Positions 10,001 through 17,673 of a stretch of DNA of 64,000 nucleotides are shown in pieces. Every line of letters starts with the position of its first letter. Positions within the stretch are counted from its first letter, which is position 1. Made by a program: the position numbers and the translations under genes. The notes below the pieces were generated by a model. That model saw nothing but the letters and a program-made list of their open reading frames with translations, searched no databases and had not been told where the DNA came from. The DNA comes from CAYSCX01 sp964429575 (GTDB taxonomy: Bacteria; Desulfobacterota; Binatia; Binatales; Binataceae): contig CAYSCX010000004.1 of assembly GCA_964429575.1 (NCBI GenBank), forward strand, positions 93,753-157,752, written 5' to 3'.

Positions 10001-12944
10001 ACGGGGCCGCGATCGGCCATGAACCACGCCCGAAGCAGGCGACGATGACGACGGCCAGAACCGCGAGAGCGACGCCGCCAGCCATTCGCCAATACGATCC
10101 GCGAAGATCGAGCCGGGCGCGGAACTTCGCTTGAGCGGCGGTGACCCACTCGAGCAGCCTCCGGCGCCTCACGAAGAGCCGGAACAGCGTTCGCACAATG
10201 GCGTCCGTCATCAACCACGCCTGATCCGCGAGAAACGTGACCAGAAACGCGACCTGTAGCAGAGCAGCAACGAGATCCGCACCCACACCGCGCAAATGGC
10301 TCCGCTTCGATATCCCGAACCGTCGCGGCACGATCCCCGCGAGCAGAGGCAGCACCGCAGGTACCGCGATCGTGACGAGTACGAAGACGCTCCAGAGATT
10401 GGCGGAGGTTGAAGGGAGAGCCCATCCTGCCAGCAATGCGAGAAAGGCGGCCGGCGACGACAGCGTTCGGCGCAGGTTGTCGATCATTTTCCAGCGGCCG
10501 ATCAACGGAATTGCCGATTTGCCCGAGCCGTCTTTTGAGTCGCGTCCCCGGCCAAGGATCCAGGGAAGTAATTGCCAATCGCCGCGCGCCCACCGATGTT
10601 GCCGCGCCGCGGCGACGTCATAGCGTGAGGGAAACTCCTCGACGACCTCGATGTCGGAGACCAGTCCGGCCCGAGCGAAGATTCCTTCCAGAAGGTCGTG
10701 ACTTAGAAGCGTGCTGTCGGGAACCCGCCCTTCGAGAGCCGCTTCGAAGACGTCCACATCATAGATTCCTTTACCGCTATAAGAACCTTCGCCGAAGAGG
10801 TCCTGGTAAACGTCGGAGACGGCAGCCGCATATGGGTCGATGCCGCTGGCGCTCGAGAATACACGCTGGAAAAGCGATCCGGCGCGACCCGTCGGCAACG
10901 ACGGCGTCACTCGCGGCTGAAGCACCGCGTACCCCTCGATCACGCGGCAGGAGTGTGGGTCGAGCGTCGGATGGTTGAGCGGATGCGCCATCTTACCAAC
11001 CAGTCGCTTGGCGACTCCCCGTGGTAGTCGCGTATCCGTATCGAGAGTGATCACGTAGCGGACGCCGCGAGGCGCGACCGGGAGGCGGGAGCCGGTTGGC
11101 AGGAAGGTTGTGTCAGTCGCTCCGCGAAGCCATCGATTCAGCTCCTGTAGCTTCCCGCGCTTGCGTTCCCACCCGATCCACTTTCTCTCCCCCTCGTTCC
11201 AGATCCGCCGACGATGGAGCAGGAGGAATCGATCCCCGTCCGGCATTGCGCCGTACAGCCGGTTCAGACGCTCGATTCCCGCGACGGCTGCGCCCAGGAG
11301 CTTATCATCACCTGGGGCACTCTCGGTTGCACAGTCTGTCCAGTCCGAGAGCAGAACGAAACGAAGATCGCCATCCGGACTCGCGAGATGATGAACCTCG
11401 AGGCGCTCAATCTGCTCCTCGATCTCTGCTTGCGTGGTTAGAAGGGTAGGCACGACGATCATGGTGCGCAGACTCGACGGCACCCCGTCCCGAAGCTCTA
11501 GACCAGGCAGGATCTTCGGGCCGAAGGAATTCGTGACGCCGCGGTTCACCAGGGCCACGCTCGCATCCAACGCTGGAACGAAGCCCAGGAGCGCCAGCAT
11601 GACGAGCGCCCATCCGCCGACACCGGAGTCCGCCACAGTGAGCAACGGCAGCGCTAAAATAAGCGTTGCGATGATCGCGATGGTTCCGATATAGCCCAGA
11701 ATTCCCGCGGCCGCGTTGGCGCGAACGAGCCATTGTCTCATCGGAACCCGAAATCCGATCTCCGTCTCGAGGGCCCGACGCCCATTCGAGATGAGGTAGT
11801 AGCCGGGCTCCTGCTCGCGGCGTGCGGTTGCATCGTCGCCGCTCGGTGGCTCGGCTGCCGCGCGCTTGGCGGCCACAATCGCCGATCGTGCGATCTCGAG
11901 TTCCGTATGCCCCGATCCTCGCGCGAGGTCTTCGATCGCGTGCCGATAGCGATCTCGAGTCGCGAAATCCATTTCGGCAAAGTCGCTTTCGGCGCGGAGC
12001 TCCGCATCAACGAGACTGACACTCTCGAAGAGGTCCGCCCAATCGACCGCGGACATAAGGCGCATGCTCGTGATCGCATTACGCACTGTCACGTTCATCG
12101 CGCCCTGCCACTGATGCTCCTGGCGGACGATGTCATCGGCGGTCGTTCCCTGGGCTGCAAGACGTTGGTCCAGCCAAAGGAGCGCCGGTGTCACGGTTGG
12201 ATCCTGATCGCGCAAACGCTGAACCAACTGAACCGCAAAGGCCGTCGGCAACGGTCTCTGGTCGAGGCCTCGCAGGGCAGTCTCCGGGGTTTCCGCCTTG
12301 CGACTGCCGACTCCCAATAGCCTGTCGGCCAGAGCGTCGGCCTCCTGGCGCGCAGCTCGACCATTGACGATCCGCTCGGCCGAGCGCCGGAGATTCTCGA
12401 CCAGCACGATTCGAAGTGTAATCGCAACGGCCCAGAGTTCGCCGATCGTCAGAGGCTGCACGCGCTGATAGGCCTGTATGAACCGGCACAGCATCTGCGG
12501 GTCGAAGCGGCTGTCGGTATGCGCAACGAAGGCCCAGGCAACTCCGAATACGCGGGGATAGCCTTCAAGAGGTCCTTCTGCAATTTTGGGCAGCTGGCGG
12601 TAGAAACCACTCGGAAGATCGTCTCGGATCTCGCGAATTTGTTCCTCTACGACATGGAAGTTGTCGACCAGCCATTCCGCGGCGGGCGTGATTCCGTGTT
12701 CCTCACGGATCGCTGCAGCGATGGCACGATACCCTTCGAGAAGCGCCCGACCATTTTCGCGCAGCCGTTTCGGCAGCCGTCGATTAGTGCCCGGCCTCGT
12801 CGTGACACGCTGAGCAGCTGCAAGGCTCTCCGCATGCTGCTCGAGGCGCTCGATGCTGAACAATTCCGCGCGAATCGGCTCCTCAGCGTCTCGAACGGGG
12901 GCCGTCGGCGAGCGCTTAAAAGCGCGAAGGATTGAATACTTCAA
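4098..12944 (-). CDS. ndvB: Cyclic beta-1,2-glucan synthase (NdvB/Cgs family)
   Basis: 2948 aa, close to the size of rhizobial NdvB and Brucella Cgs. It builds cyclic beta-1,2-glucans in the cytoplasmic membrane from UDP-glucose. Order seen: N-terminal helical region; membrane segments from about residue 415; a family-84 glycosyltransferase with the metal-binding T-L-D-T-D-T-R-L-P-R-G motif (about 635) and the Q-H-R-W-A-R-G-D-W-Q motif (about 785); further membrane segments; a glucoamylase-like domain; and a C-terminal GH94 phosphorylase domain with the catalytic region G-D-W-N-D-G-M-N-R-V-G (about 2620). The start is TTG at 12944 with GAGAGG six bases upstream. The frame is intact, and the gene likely drives periplasmic glucan for osmoadaptation or host interaction. 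No dedicated glucan exporter (NdvA) lies nearby in the window. Confidence 0.92.
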   Translation of the reverse strand: MKYSILRAFKRSPTAPVRDAEEPIRAELFSIERLEQHAESLAAAQRVTTRPGTNRRLPKRLRENGRALLEGYRAIAAAIREEHGITPAAEWLVDNFHVVEEQIREIRDDLPSGFYRQLPKIAEGPLEGYPRVFGVAWAFVAHTDSRFDPQMLCRFIQAYQRVQPLTIGELWAVAITLRIVLVENLRRSAERIVNGRAARQEADALADRLLGVGSRKAETPETALRGLDQRPLPTAFAVQLVQRLRDQDPTVTPALLWLDQRLAAQGTTADDIVRQEHQWQGAMNVTVRNAITSMRLMSAVDWADLFESVSLVDAELRAESDFAEMDFATRDRYRHAIEDLARGSGHTELEIARSAIVAAKRAAAEPPSGDDATARREQEPGYYLISNGRRALETEIGFRVPMRQWLVRANAAAGILGYIGTIAIIATLILALPLLTVADSGVGGWALVMLALLGFVPALDASVALVNRGVTNSFGPKILPGLELRDGVPSSLRTMIVVPTLLTTQAEIEEQIERLEVHHLASPDGDLRFVLLSDWTDCATESAPGDDKLLGAAVAGIERLNRLYGAMPDGDRFLLLHRRRIWNEGERKWIGWERKRGKLQELNRWLRGATDTTFLPTGSRLPVAPRGVRYVITLDTDTRLPRGVAKRLVGKMAHPLNHPTLDPHSCRVIEGYAVLQPRVTPSLPTGRAGSLFQRVFSSASGIDPYAAAVSDVYQDLFGEGSYSGKGIYDVDVFEAALEGRVPDSTLLSHDLLEGIFARAGLVSDIEVVEEFPSRYDVAAARQHRWARGDWQLLPWILGRGRDSKDGSGKSAIPLIGRWKMIDNLRRTLSSPAAFLALLAGWALPSTSANLWSVFVLVTIAVPAVLPLLAGIVPRRFGISKRSHLRGVGADLVAALLQVAFLVTFLADQAWLMTDAIVRTLFRLFVRRRRLLEWVTAAQAKFRARLDLRGSYWRMAGGVALAVLAVVIVACFGRGSWPIAAPFLMLWMLSPAVARWASLPPPMTGPNPPSETHAQTLRLIARRTWSFFETFVTAQDHMLPPDNFQEEPKPVLAHRTSPTNLGLYLLSVAAAHDFGWLGTLETLGRLDATLTTMNELERFRGHFYNWYDTQNLRPLDPKYVSSVDSGNLAGHLIAIGNAMREMTGGPVAAPRWRTGIDDALEITRECMRLLADNRRTQTVTRKHLDDALDALTVSLRSAPTTPADVAGRLAGLALDAHTATDIARTLNEERGDDGSAQVLNWVEAVRASILSHQRDVEQFMPWAKLAGDVTLIAAEQAVNRDTSLEEALRYLFESVPTIADLPDRCERAIGELTRYRSELVRQAPGEVASLGRADALIDAFERSASAARALERRLAALAEIAGKMFAAMEFGLLFDPARQLLAIGYRVAEGSLDPNCYDLLASEARLASFVAIAKGDVPARHWFRLGRDLTPVDRGSALISWSGSMFEYLMPSLVMRAPEASILSQSNRLVVRRQIKYGAELGVPWGVSESAYNARDLELAYQYSNFGVPGLGLKRGLSENVVVAPYATGLAAMVDADAAARNFSRLATAGGLGRYGYYEALDYTPMRLPEGEEVAIVRAYMAHHQGMTLVAIDDALRDGAMRARFHAEPIIQATELLLQERTPRDVLVARPRAEEVKAAANIREIVAPMLRRFRSPHDAIPRTHLLSNGRYAVMITAAGSGYSRWRDLAVTRWREDVTCDSWGMYVFLRDVHTGEVWSAGYQPTGVEPDSYGVVFSEDRAEITRRDGTITTTLEIAVSSEDDAEVRRVSISNLGTRYREIEVTSYAEIVLAPPAEDAAHPAFSKLFVQTEFVADVGAVMATRRLRSPGEAPVWAVHLAVVEGETVGDLQFETDRAAFLGRARGIRTPISVIDGQPLSNTVGAVLDPIFSLRRHLRIPPGGRARVAFWTLIASSRIEALDLADKHHDFTAFERALTLAWTQAQVQLHHLGAGPDEAHLFQRIANHVLYANPTMRPSSEVLKRSERGPSTLWAHGISGDLPIVLVRIDEVEDREIVRQLVRAHEYWRMKQLDVDLVILNERHSSYDQDLQASLEALVRAKPSRPHADGEAARGAVFVLRSDLVSVEVRSLLQSTARAVLLSRHGSLTEQVNRLEESQTATAPPPRREPAPAIAPPTATVPQASLEFFNGLGGFAADGREYVTILTEGQWTPAPWVNVISNPSFGFQVSATGSGYTWSINSRENQISPWSNDPVSDTPGEVFYLRDEDSGVLWSPTALPIREVSPYIVSHGQGYSRFEHTSHGISLELLQYVSPEDSIKISRLKIRNLSARSRRLSVSAYVEWVLGASRVTSAPFVVTEIDSTTGAMLARNPWRSDFGGRVAFADLAGKQTAWTGDRTEFLGRNGTLDSPAALAGATPLSNRVGAGLDPCGTLQTQLQLAPNGAAEIVFFLGEAATKAEALSLITRYRTTDLDSVFHAIIRQWDDILGAVQVKTPDRSMDILMNRWLLYQTLACRVWARSAFYQASGAYGFRDQLQDVMALTASKPEVMREHLLRAAARQFAEGDVQHWWLPPSGKGVRTRISDDRIWLPYAAAHYVEVTGDVAVLDEIVPFLKGPILPAHEHESYFQPIVSDEHASLFEHCARALDVSLAVGNHGLPLIGTGDWNDGMNRVGEKGKGESIWLGWFLYSTLSDFAHLADDRGEEARVAIWIRHAAALKQSLERNGWDGDWYRRGYFDDDSPLGSASNSECRIDSIAQSWGVISGAADPARAATAMAAVDEYLVRRNEKLILLFTPPFDQAPLDPGYIKGYPPGIRENGGQYTHAAIWSVIAFAILGEGDKAGELFSMLNPINHASTRAGIHRYRVEPYVAGADVYAVPPHVGRGGWTWYTGSAGWMYRAGLEWILGFRLRGATLVIDPCVPKTWPRFEIVFRYHSARYEIAVENPHGVSRGITCLELDGEALSSARPLIPLVNDGGDHRIRIILGRSARARG

Positions 12945-13002
12945 ATTTGCCTCTCGGCTTGGTGAAGTCGCCGAGAGCGAGCCTCGAGAAGGTCCTGGCA
13001 GG

Positions 13003-13170
13003 TCAGATGATCTGGCCGGGCTGCGGCCCGGGAATCATTTCCGCCAAGTCGGCATCTTTACCAGCCGCCGGTTGTGGATTCAGCCGCCGCTCGGCGGCGC
13101 GTTTGAGGCGACGCTGTTGCTTGTCCAACTGCTTCTGTTTACGTGTTCGTTCTCTGAGGCGTTTTTCCAA
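13003..13170 (-). CDS. 55-aa basic small protein with TTG start
   Basis: Not an obvious gene because the start is TTG (13170-13168), but a strong SD (GGAGG at 13180-13176) sits five bases upstream. The product begins M-E-K-R-L-R-E-R-T-R-K-Q-K-Q-L-D-K-Q-Q-R-R-L and ends L-A-E-M-I-P-G-P-Q-P-G-Q-I-I: a very basic helix followed by a short Pro/Gly-rich tail. The composition suggests nucleic-acid or ribosome association, but no family can be named. It lies 58 bases upstream of the glucan synthase start in the same direction. Confidence 0.6.
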   Translation of the reverse strand: MEKRLRERTRKQKQLDKQQRRLKRAAERRLNPQPAAGKDADLAEMIPGPQPGQII

Positions 13171-13330
13171 TTGGTCCTCCAGTTGAATTGATTATCAGGC
13201 CGCACCTTATTTTAGGCTTGGAGGGTCTCCAGCCCTGGCTTGGGTGTGGGACTGTAATCAGCGCTCATTACACTCGCTTTGTTTATTCTCAAAACAGGGC
13301 GGGCGGGCCGAAGCCTGCCGCATACCACTT

Positions 13331-13651
13331 TTACCAGCGATCGCGACGGCGATCGCTGCCACTACCGCCGCCGCCTCCGCGATTGCTACCGCCGAAGCTC
13401 GATTCGCGGGGTTTAGCCTCGTTCACCTTGATGTTCCTGCCCTTGAGCTCCGTATCGTTGAATTGCTGTATCGCCTTGGCAGCGTCATCCGCACTTGCCA
13501 TCTCGACAAAGCCGAAGCCCTTCGATTGGCCGGAAAACTTGTCCATGATTATTGCGACGCTTTGCACTTGACCTGCCTGTGAAAACAGTCCTTCCAGATC
13601 GCTATTGGAAACCGAGTAGGCCAGATTGCCTACGTACAATTTGCTGGGCAT
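13331..13651 (-). CDS. RRM-type glycine-rich RNA-binding protein
   Basis: 106 aa from the ATG at 13651, chosen because a GGAGGG sits just upstream and the frame start M-P-S-K-L-Y-V-G-N-L is the usual beginning of this family; the longer open frame to 13708 adds nothing conserved. RNP2 (L-Y-V-G-N-L) and RNP1 (K-G-F-G-F-V-E-M) are both complete, and the C-terminus is Gly/Arg/Ser-rich (S-N-R-G-G-G-G-G-S-G-S-D-R-R-R-D-R-W). Such single-RRM proteins occur widely in cyanobacteria and proteobacteria and are often cold-responsive. An imperfect GC hairpin with a short T run follows the gene on the minus strand around 13320-13265. Confidence 0.85.
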   Translation of the reverse strand: MPSKLYVGNLAYSVSNSDLEGLFSQAGQVQSVAIIMDKFSGQSKGFGFVEMASADDAAKAIQQFNDTELKGRNIKVNEAKPRESSFGGSNRGGGGGSGSDRRRDRW

Positions 13652-13805
13652 TTGTTGCCCTCCATAAGTGTTTGCCGAGAAACTCTCGAACAGAAGACCC
13701 GGGCTCATTCCCGGATCTAGATGAAAGGAACAATCCGAGCCTTTACAGTAAACACTTTATTGTGGTTACCGAAAACCCCGTCCGGAGTGACGCGGCCTCG
13801 GAGGT

Positions 13806-14326
13806 GTGCTACCGGAACGCGCGGTGGTCGCGTTGTTGACTCGGCTCCTGCTCATCTTGTGCGCCCGGTTCAAGTCGCGAGTGAGACTTGAGGCTGATAA
13901 CATCGTCCTGCGCCAGCAGCTCATTGTCTTGCGCCGCAAGTCCCCGGTCCGAGCAGGGCTACGAAACACGGATCGCCTGCTCTTTGTGTGGCTGTACCGA
14001 CTCTTCCCGTCGATTCTGAATGCGATAACGATCATCAAGCCCGAAACGGTGATCCGCTGGCACCGGCGAGGATTCCAAGCGTATTGGCGCTGGAAGTGCC
14101 GCCGCCGCGGTGGTCGTCCGAGGATCAGCGGCGAGATCAGAGACCTGATACGGCGGATGAGCCGCGAGAACCCGCGTGGGGAGCGCCGCGCATTCGCGCC
14201 GAGCTGCTGATGCTCGGGATCGACATCGCCGAGTCGACCGTCGGCAGCCACAGCCGCTTCCAAACGCAGGGATTGAGGCCGATGGGGCACAAAATTGGGC
14301 ACAGTCGCCCGACCGCGCGCGGCTAA
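13806..14326 (+). pseudogene. Truncated and frameshifted DDE transposase/integrase-core relic
   Basis: The first frame (13806 to about 14186) reads L-R-Q-Q-L-I-V-L-R-R-K, then R-L-L-F-V-W-L-Y-R-L-F-P and I-K-P-E-T-V-I-R-W-H-R-R-G-F, the N-terminal helical region of rve-type transposases. Near 14186 the similarity moves to another frame (W-G-A-P-R-I-R-A-E-L-L-M-L-G-I-D-I-A-E-S-T-V), so there is a frameshift. The catalytic DDE domain is missing altogether: sequence ends just before the 48-bp attachment repeat at 14351. It is a dead insertion-sequence remnant immediately outside the integrated element. Confidence 0.75.
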
Positions 14327-14350
14327 ACTAGCGAAAAGTCCTTGAGTTTG

Positions 14351-14398
14351 TTTGGTGGACGCAGCGGGATTTGAACCTGCGACCCCTTGCATGTGAGG
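14351..14398 (-). repeat. Displaced att copy: tRNA-Val 3' fragment (48-bp direct repeat)
   Basis: Identical over 48 bases to 32580-32627, covering the TPsiC arm, acceptor strand and encoded CCA of tRNA-Val but nothing of the D arm or anticodon 5' half. This is the piece of the original tRNA gene pushed away by integration and marks the far end of the element. Confidence 0.92.
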
Positions 14399-14503
14399 GA
14401 AATTTCAAGCTGCACGGACGGCAATGGACGACTAGCCAACCCAAGGAATGGGCCGCGCTTTTCGGCCTCGACCTGGTGTGAGTTGGGCTGGCTCATCCTC
14501 GGT

Positions 14504-14523
14504 ATTGACACAAAAGTGACACA
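14504..14523 (+). promoter_or_regulatory. Candidate integrase arm-type site, left
   Basis: Sequence ATTGACACAAAAGTGACACA contains two TGACACA units 11 bases apart and matches 18 of 20 bases at the right end (32504-32523), in the same orientation. It sits about 105 bp inside the att repeat and next to the integrase 3' end. This is the geometry of arm-type recombinase or excisionase binding sites, inferred from position and repetition. Confidence 0.5.
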
Positions 14524-14529
14524 GCGAGA

Positions 14530-15643
14530 TTAGGCTGCTCGGCGAGGGAGCGGCACTATCTTGGTAGCCTCCGTTGCGCGGGCGGTGACGTATTCCGAGA
14601 CTCGTTCCATCGCATCAGCAACGTCGTCATCGCTGACGATGTTGTACCTGTCGAACATCGAGCGAGTCACATGACCCGTAATTCGCATCGCGATTACCTC
14701 GGGCACGCCGGAGCGGACGAGGTTTCGAGCGCACGACCGTCGCAGGTCGTGAACGAGAAGCTCTTCAAGGCCGACAGACTGACACGCGGCACGCCACGCC
14801 TTGCGGAAATCGCCGATCGGCTCGCCGCCGTTCTGGAATACATTCGGACATTCGGCATCGCTGGCGCCCCATGCTCGGCGGATTGCTTCGAGCAATTCAC
14901 CCTTGAGCCTCAGCGTCCATGCGCGCTTATTCTTGGAGTTCTCCGCCGACAGACGAACGATGCCCCCCCGTGATGTCGCCATTCTTGTCGCGCTCGAGTT
15001 CGGTGTCGCGCATCCACTCAAGCGTGCGCATCGCGCTTTTTCTCCATCCTGTGAGATAAAGGAACGTCACAGGGTTCCTGAGGTAGTCGGGTAGCGCAGC
15101 ACGGAGGCCGGCGAACTCTGCGGGTTCCAGGAAGCCGCGGCGCGGCGCCGATTCTTCCAGTCGCGGCACCGCCGGCACGTGATCGCGGCTCAGTCGGCGC
15201 GCCTTCACCATGAGCACGAACATATGCCGTAGGCACGACGTTTCGCGGTTGATCGACGCATTCGCCATCCCCTGCTCTTGCCGCGTCTGCGCGTACTTTT
15301 CGATTCGCTCCGGGGTGATGTCGAGTGCGCGGGCGTCCTCACCGAAGTAGTCGACCAGGTTGTCGGCAAAGTGCTCGGCGGTCGACAGGCTTCGGTTCTC
15401 CCGCAGTCGATAATCGGTGAGCAGGGCGTCGCGCATGTGGCCTAGCGTCACTTTTTCAGCAACCGGCCCGATGACCACGCCATGGGAAGCCTCTCCGACG
15501 CGGCCTTTCAGCTTCTTCAATGCGACGTTTCGGTCAGGCGAGCCCGAAGATTCTCGGTAGACCCGTCCATGAACGAGATACTGGATCCAAAAAACATTCC
15601 CGCGCTTGTAGACGGTTCCATGTCCGCGGAGTTCTTTGCTCAT
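14530..15643 (-). pseudogene. int: Tyrosine recombinase (phage integrase), split by a +1 G
   Basis: The N-terminal frame (15643 down to 14927) carries an AP2-like/SAM-like arm (G-T-V-Y-K-R-G-N-V-F-W-I-Q-Y) and the first catalytic Arg in T-G-W-R-K-S. The C-terminal frame (to 14530) carries H-D-L-R-R-S, I-T-G-H and the nucleophile Tyr in F-D-R-Y-N. The frames meet at a run of seven C (plus strand, 14963-14969). Removing one base gives a single 370-aa integrase reading G-D-I-T-G-G-I-V-R-L-S-A-E-N-S-K-N-K with a full R-K-H-R-H-Y set. The cause may be a real inactivating mutation, an assembly homopolymer error, or slippage. It lies next to the displaced att copy, as expected. Confidence 0.85.
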
Positions 15644-15679
15644 CGCTATAGACCTCCTTCGACCCTCATATCACTATTC

Positions 15680-16108
15680 TTACAGCCTAGGGCCTAGAGT
15701 GTCAATTGCACGCGCCGATGATCGTAGCCGTCGTCGCGATGCAACCGTCGACATACGACGGTTCCGAATTACTTCTGCGATAGCTGCGCGCGAGTAGCGG
15801 AGCGTTCCTGCCGCGAGCGGCACCGCAATTCCGAGGCGTTTGGCGCGCCGATAGATCCAATCCTTCGTCACACCGAGCATCGCGGCGGCCTCGTCCACCA
15901 TCATCAGGCGATCATCGCGGGCGGTCGCCGGCGCTTCGGTCCGTCCGGCGAGCGCGGCGAGTAGGATGGCCTGCAGCGCGCCGAGTTTGGCGAGACGTCC
16001 CACGATCGCGTCGCGCGGAAGTTCGAACGCAAGCGTCGGCTCGGCGATGAGGCATTCGAGGGTTGGAGTCGCCATCGCGTCGGTACTGCCTATGTGATCC
16101 CGGCTCAC
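15680..16108 (-). CDS. Helix-turn-helix protein (MerR/excisionase-like)
   Basis: 142 aa. The start is GTG at 16108, directly after the TGA of the upstream gene; ATG at 16075 (M-A-T-P-T-L-E) is an alternative. A winged-HTH DNA-binding motif is visible at about 68-112: M-V-D-E-A-A-A-M-L-G-V-T-K-D-W-I-Y-R-R-A-K-R-L, then L-R-Y-S-R-A-A-I-A-E-V-I, typical of excisionase/AlpA-like proteins. Being adjacent to the integrase, it could be the directionality factor, though the element has two other such HTH proteins. Confidence 0.6.
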   Translation of the reverse strand: MSRDHIGSTDAMATPTLECLIAEPTLAFELPRDAIVGRLAKLGALQAILLAALAGRTEAPATARDDRLMMVDEAAAMLGVTKDWIYRRAKRLGIAVPLAAGTLRYSRAAIAEVIRNRRMSTVASRRRLRSSARAIDTLGPRL

Positions 16109-16474
16109 TCAGTTCCTCGCCTCGTGCCGCCCATCGCAGAGCACAACCCCGGCGAGCATCTGCTTGAGGTTCTCGAACGTCTCAACGTCGAGATGGCCGT
16201 GACCGTTCTTGGGCAGGCGTTCAACGAACCGCGCGATGAGCCCGAGCAACGCGACAAGGACGCGCTGCGGGCAGACTGTGTTGAGATCGGCGTCTGGCGC
16301 CAAGTCTGTGAATAGGTATGATCGCCCGCTGGCTGCGGGTGTCGCGATGACCGCTGCAATCGTGGTCAGCTTGACATCGCACTCGATCAGGGCGGCGAGT
16401 TCGTCGAGGACGATCCGCTCACGGGCGCGCTGGTCGTCATCGACGAAGACTGTCATTGTGCGCCCCTGCTTCAT
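16109..16474 (-). CDS. Hypothetical element protein
   Basis: 121 aa from the ATG at 16474 (ATG 16456 also possible; the open frame continues to 16534 but that part is Pro/Arg-rich and non-conserved in look). Visible features: acidic N-terminus M-T-V-F-V-D-D-D-Q-R-A-R-E-R, a central hydrophobic segment V-A-L-L-G-L-I-A-R-F-V, and a C-terminal L-C-D-G-R-H-E. No family recognised. The stop is contiguous with the GTG of the next gene. Confidence 0.5.
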   Translation of the reverse strand: MKQGRTMTVFVDDDQRARERIVLDELAALIECDVKLTTIAAVIATPAASGRSYLFTDLAPDADLNTVCPQRVLVALLGLIARFVERLPKNGHGHLDVETFENLKQMLAGVVLCDGRHEARN

Positions 16475-16552
16475 CGGATCGTCCTGGGATGGGTGCCGAC
16501 GCGGCTGAACGGGCCCGTGAGCACGCGCCGGCACCCTGCGCTCGCGACGCTC

Positions 16553-17080
16553 TCAGTTCGCCGCAGCGACACTTTCGTCAGCTCCGTTTCCACCGGCCTC
16601 GGCCTCGACGATCACCTCGAATCGCGCACGGCGACACAGCTCCGCGCGAATCTCGTCCGCGTTCGCCTCGATCATCAGGCGCTCGCGCAGCGCAATCGAA
16701 CCGGCGGGCGCGGCCAGGATGGCCCCGCGCTCGTCGAGCTTCAACTCGACACCAGCAGCTCTGCTCCGCGCTATCGCCTCAGCGCCGCCGATCAGATTCG
16801 CGCGCGCTTGTTCGCGAAGGCTCGCAAGCCTCGAGGCGCGCACACTCTCCTCTAGGCGCTGGCTCGCGGCGACGGCTTCGGCTTGCCACTTCCGCTGAAG
16901 CTCCGGCGCGCGTCGTTCGTACTCTTCGACAAGTTCTAGGGCCACGTCGATCCCGCTGGCGTAGTTGAGCCGGTTGACCTCGTCGCGCACTAGGCTCCAC
17001 TGGTTGATTGGCCACAAGTTGAACAGCCGCATGAGCGCGCTTTGTAGTTCGGAATTCTTGCGTTGGATCTCGGCGTTCAT
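16553..17080 (-). CDS. Hypothetical coiled-coil protein of the tape-measure operon
   Basis: 175 aa, predominantly charged helix: a Glu/Arg-rich stretch (V-E-E-Y-E-R-R-A-P-E-L-Q-R-K-W) at about 50-65 followed by long Ala/Arg/Glu helices, and a C-terminal R-R-A-R-F-E-V-I-V-E-A-E-A-G. The start ATG overlaps the upstream stop by four bases, so it is translationally coupled to the 198-aa protein. No catalytic motif visible. It could be a structural or scaffold-like element protein. Confidence 0.55.
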   Translation of the reverse strand: MNAEIQRKNSELQSALMRLFNLWPINQWSLVRDEVNRLNYASGIDVALELVEEYERRAPELQRKWQAEAVAASQRLEESVRASRLASLREQARANLIGGAEAIARSRAAGVELKLDERGAILAAPAGSIALRERLMIEANADEIRAELCRRARFEVIVEAEAGGNGADESVAAAN

Positions 17081-17673
17081 ACGCCCTCCTTGAGTAAGTT
17101 GATCACGCCCCGGACACCGACACCGCGACTGCCGACCCGCTTCGCGAGAAGCGCGATTCGAGCGACATCACCAGCGCGCAGGTCGAACTTCGTGCTCTCC
17201 TTGATGCCCTCAATCTGGGCGAGGCGCCGAAGAGCTTCTTCGCGCGTGTCGTAAGGTCCGCCCAATTTCTTGTCGCCGTCTTCGGAGTAGACGAACCACT
17301 TGTCACCTTCCCGCCGAACGGTTCTGTCGATATTGATCTTGTCCGACTCAGCAGCCTGCGCAGCTTCGGCGCCCGCGGCTTGATCCCTAACCTCGAAATT
17401 CGGCGACTCCGGCTTCGGCGTGACCTTCGGCGGTACGTCGCCCTTGAGCAAGCCGACGGTGCTGCGCACTCCTACAGCTCGGTTCGTGACCTGGCCCATC
17501 AAAAAATTGAAGCGCACCCCATCGGGGAGCTGCGGATTTTCCATGATGCGTTCGAGCGCGAGAGCCGCTCCGTTGATCGCGCGCTTGAGTATTGCGTTCT
17601 CTGCGCCCAGTGTTTGTTCGAGGTCGTTTTGAGTCATCACCATTTCCTCCGCGGTTTGTTTCGGATCGCTCAT
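17077..17673 (-). CDS. Hypothetical phage-type protein downstream of tape measure
   Basis: 198 aa; the ATG at 17673 has GGAAGG upstream and overlaps the tape-measure stop by four bases. A second SD (GGAGG) lies before the internal ATG at about residue 11-13, which is an alternative start. The N-terminus is helical (N-D-L-E-Q-T-L-G-A-E-N-A-I-L-K-R), the middle Pro/Ala-rich, and at about 120-155 there is a small domain W-F-V-Y-S-E-D-G-D-K-K-L-G-G-P-Y-D-T-R-E-E-A, a motif seen in assorted phage proteins. Function unknown. Confidence 0.55.
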   Translation of the reverse strand: MSDPKQTAEEMVMTQNDLEQTLGAENAILKRAINGAALALERIMENPQLPDGVRFNFLMGQVTNRAVGVRSTVGLLKGDVPPKVTPKPESPNFEVRDQAAGAEAAQAAESDKINIDRTVRREGDKWFVYSEDGDKKLGGPYDTREEALRRLAQIEGIKESTKFDLRAGDVARIALLAKRVGSRGVGVRGVINLLKEGV

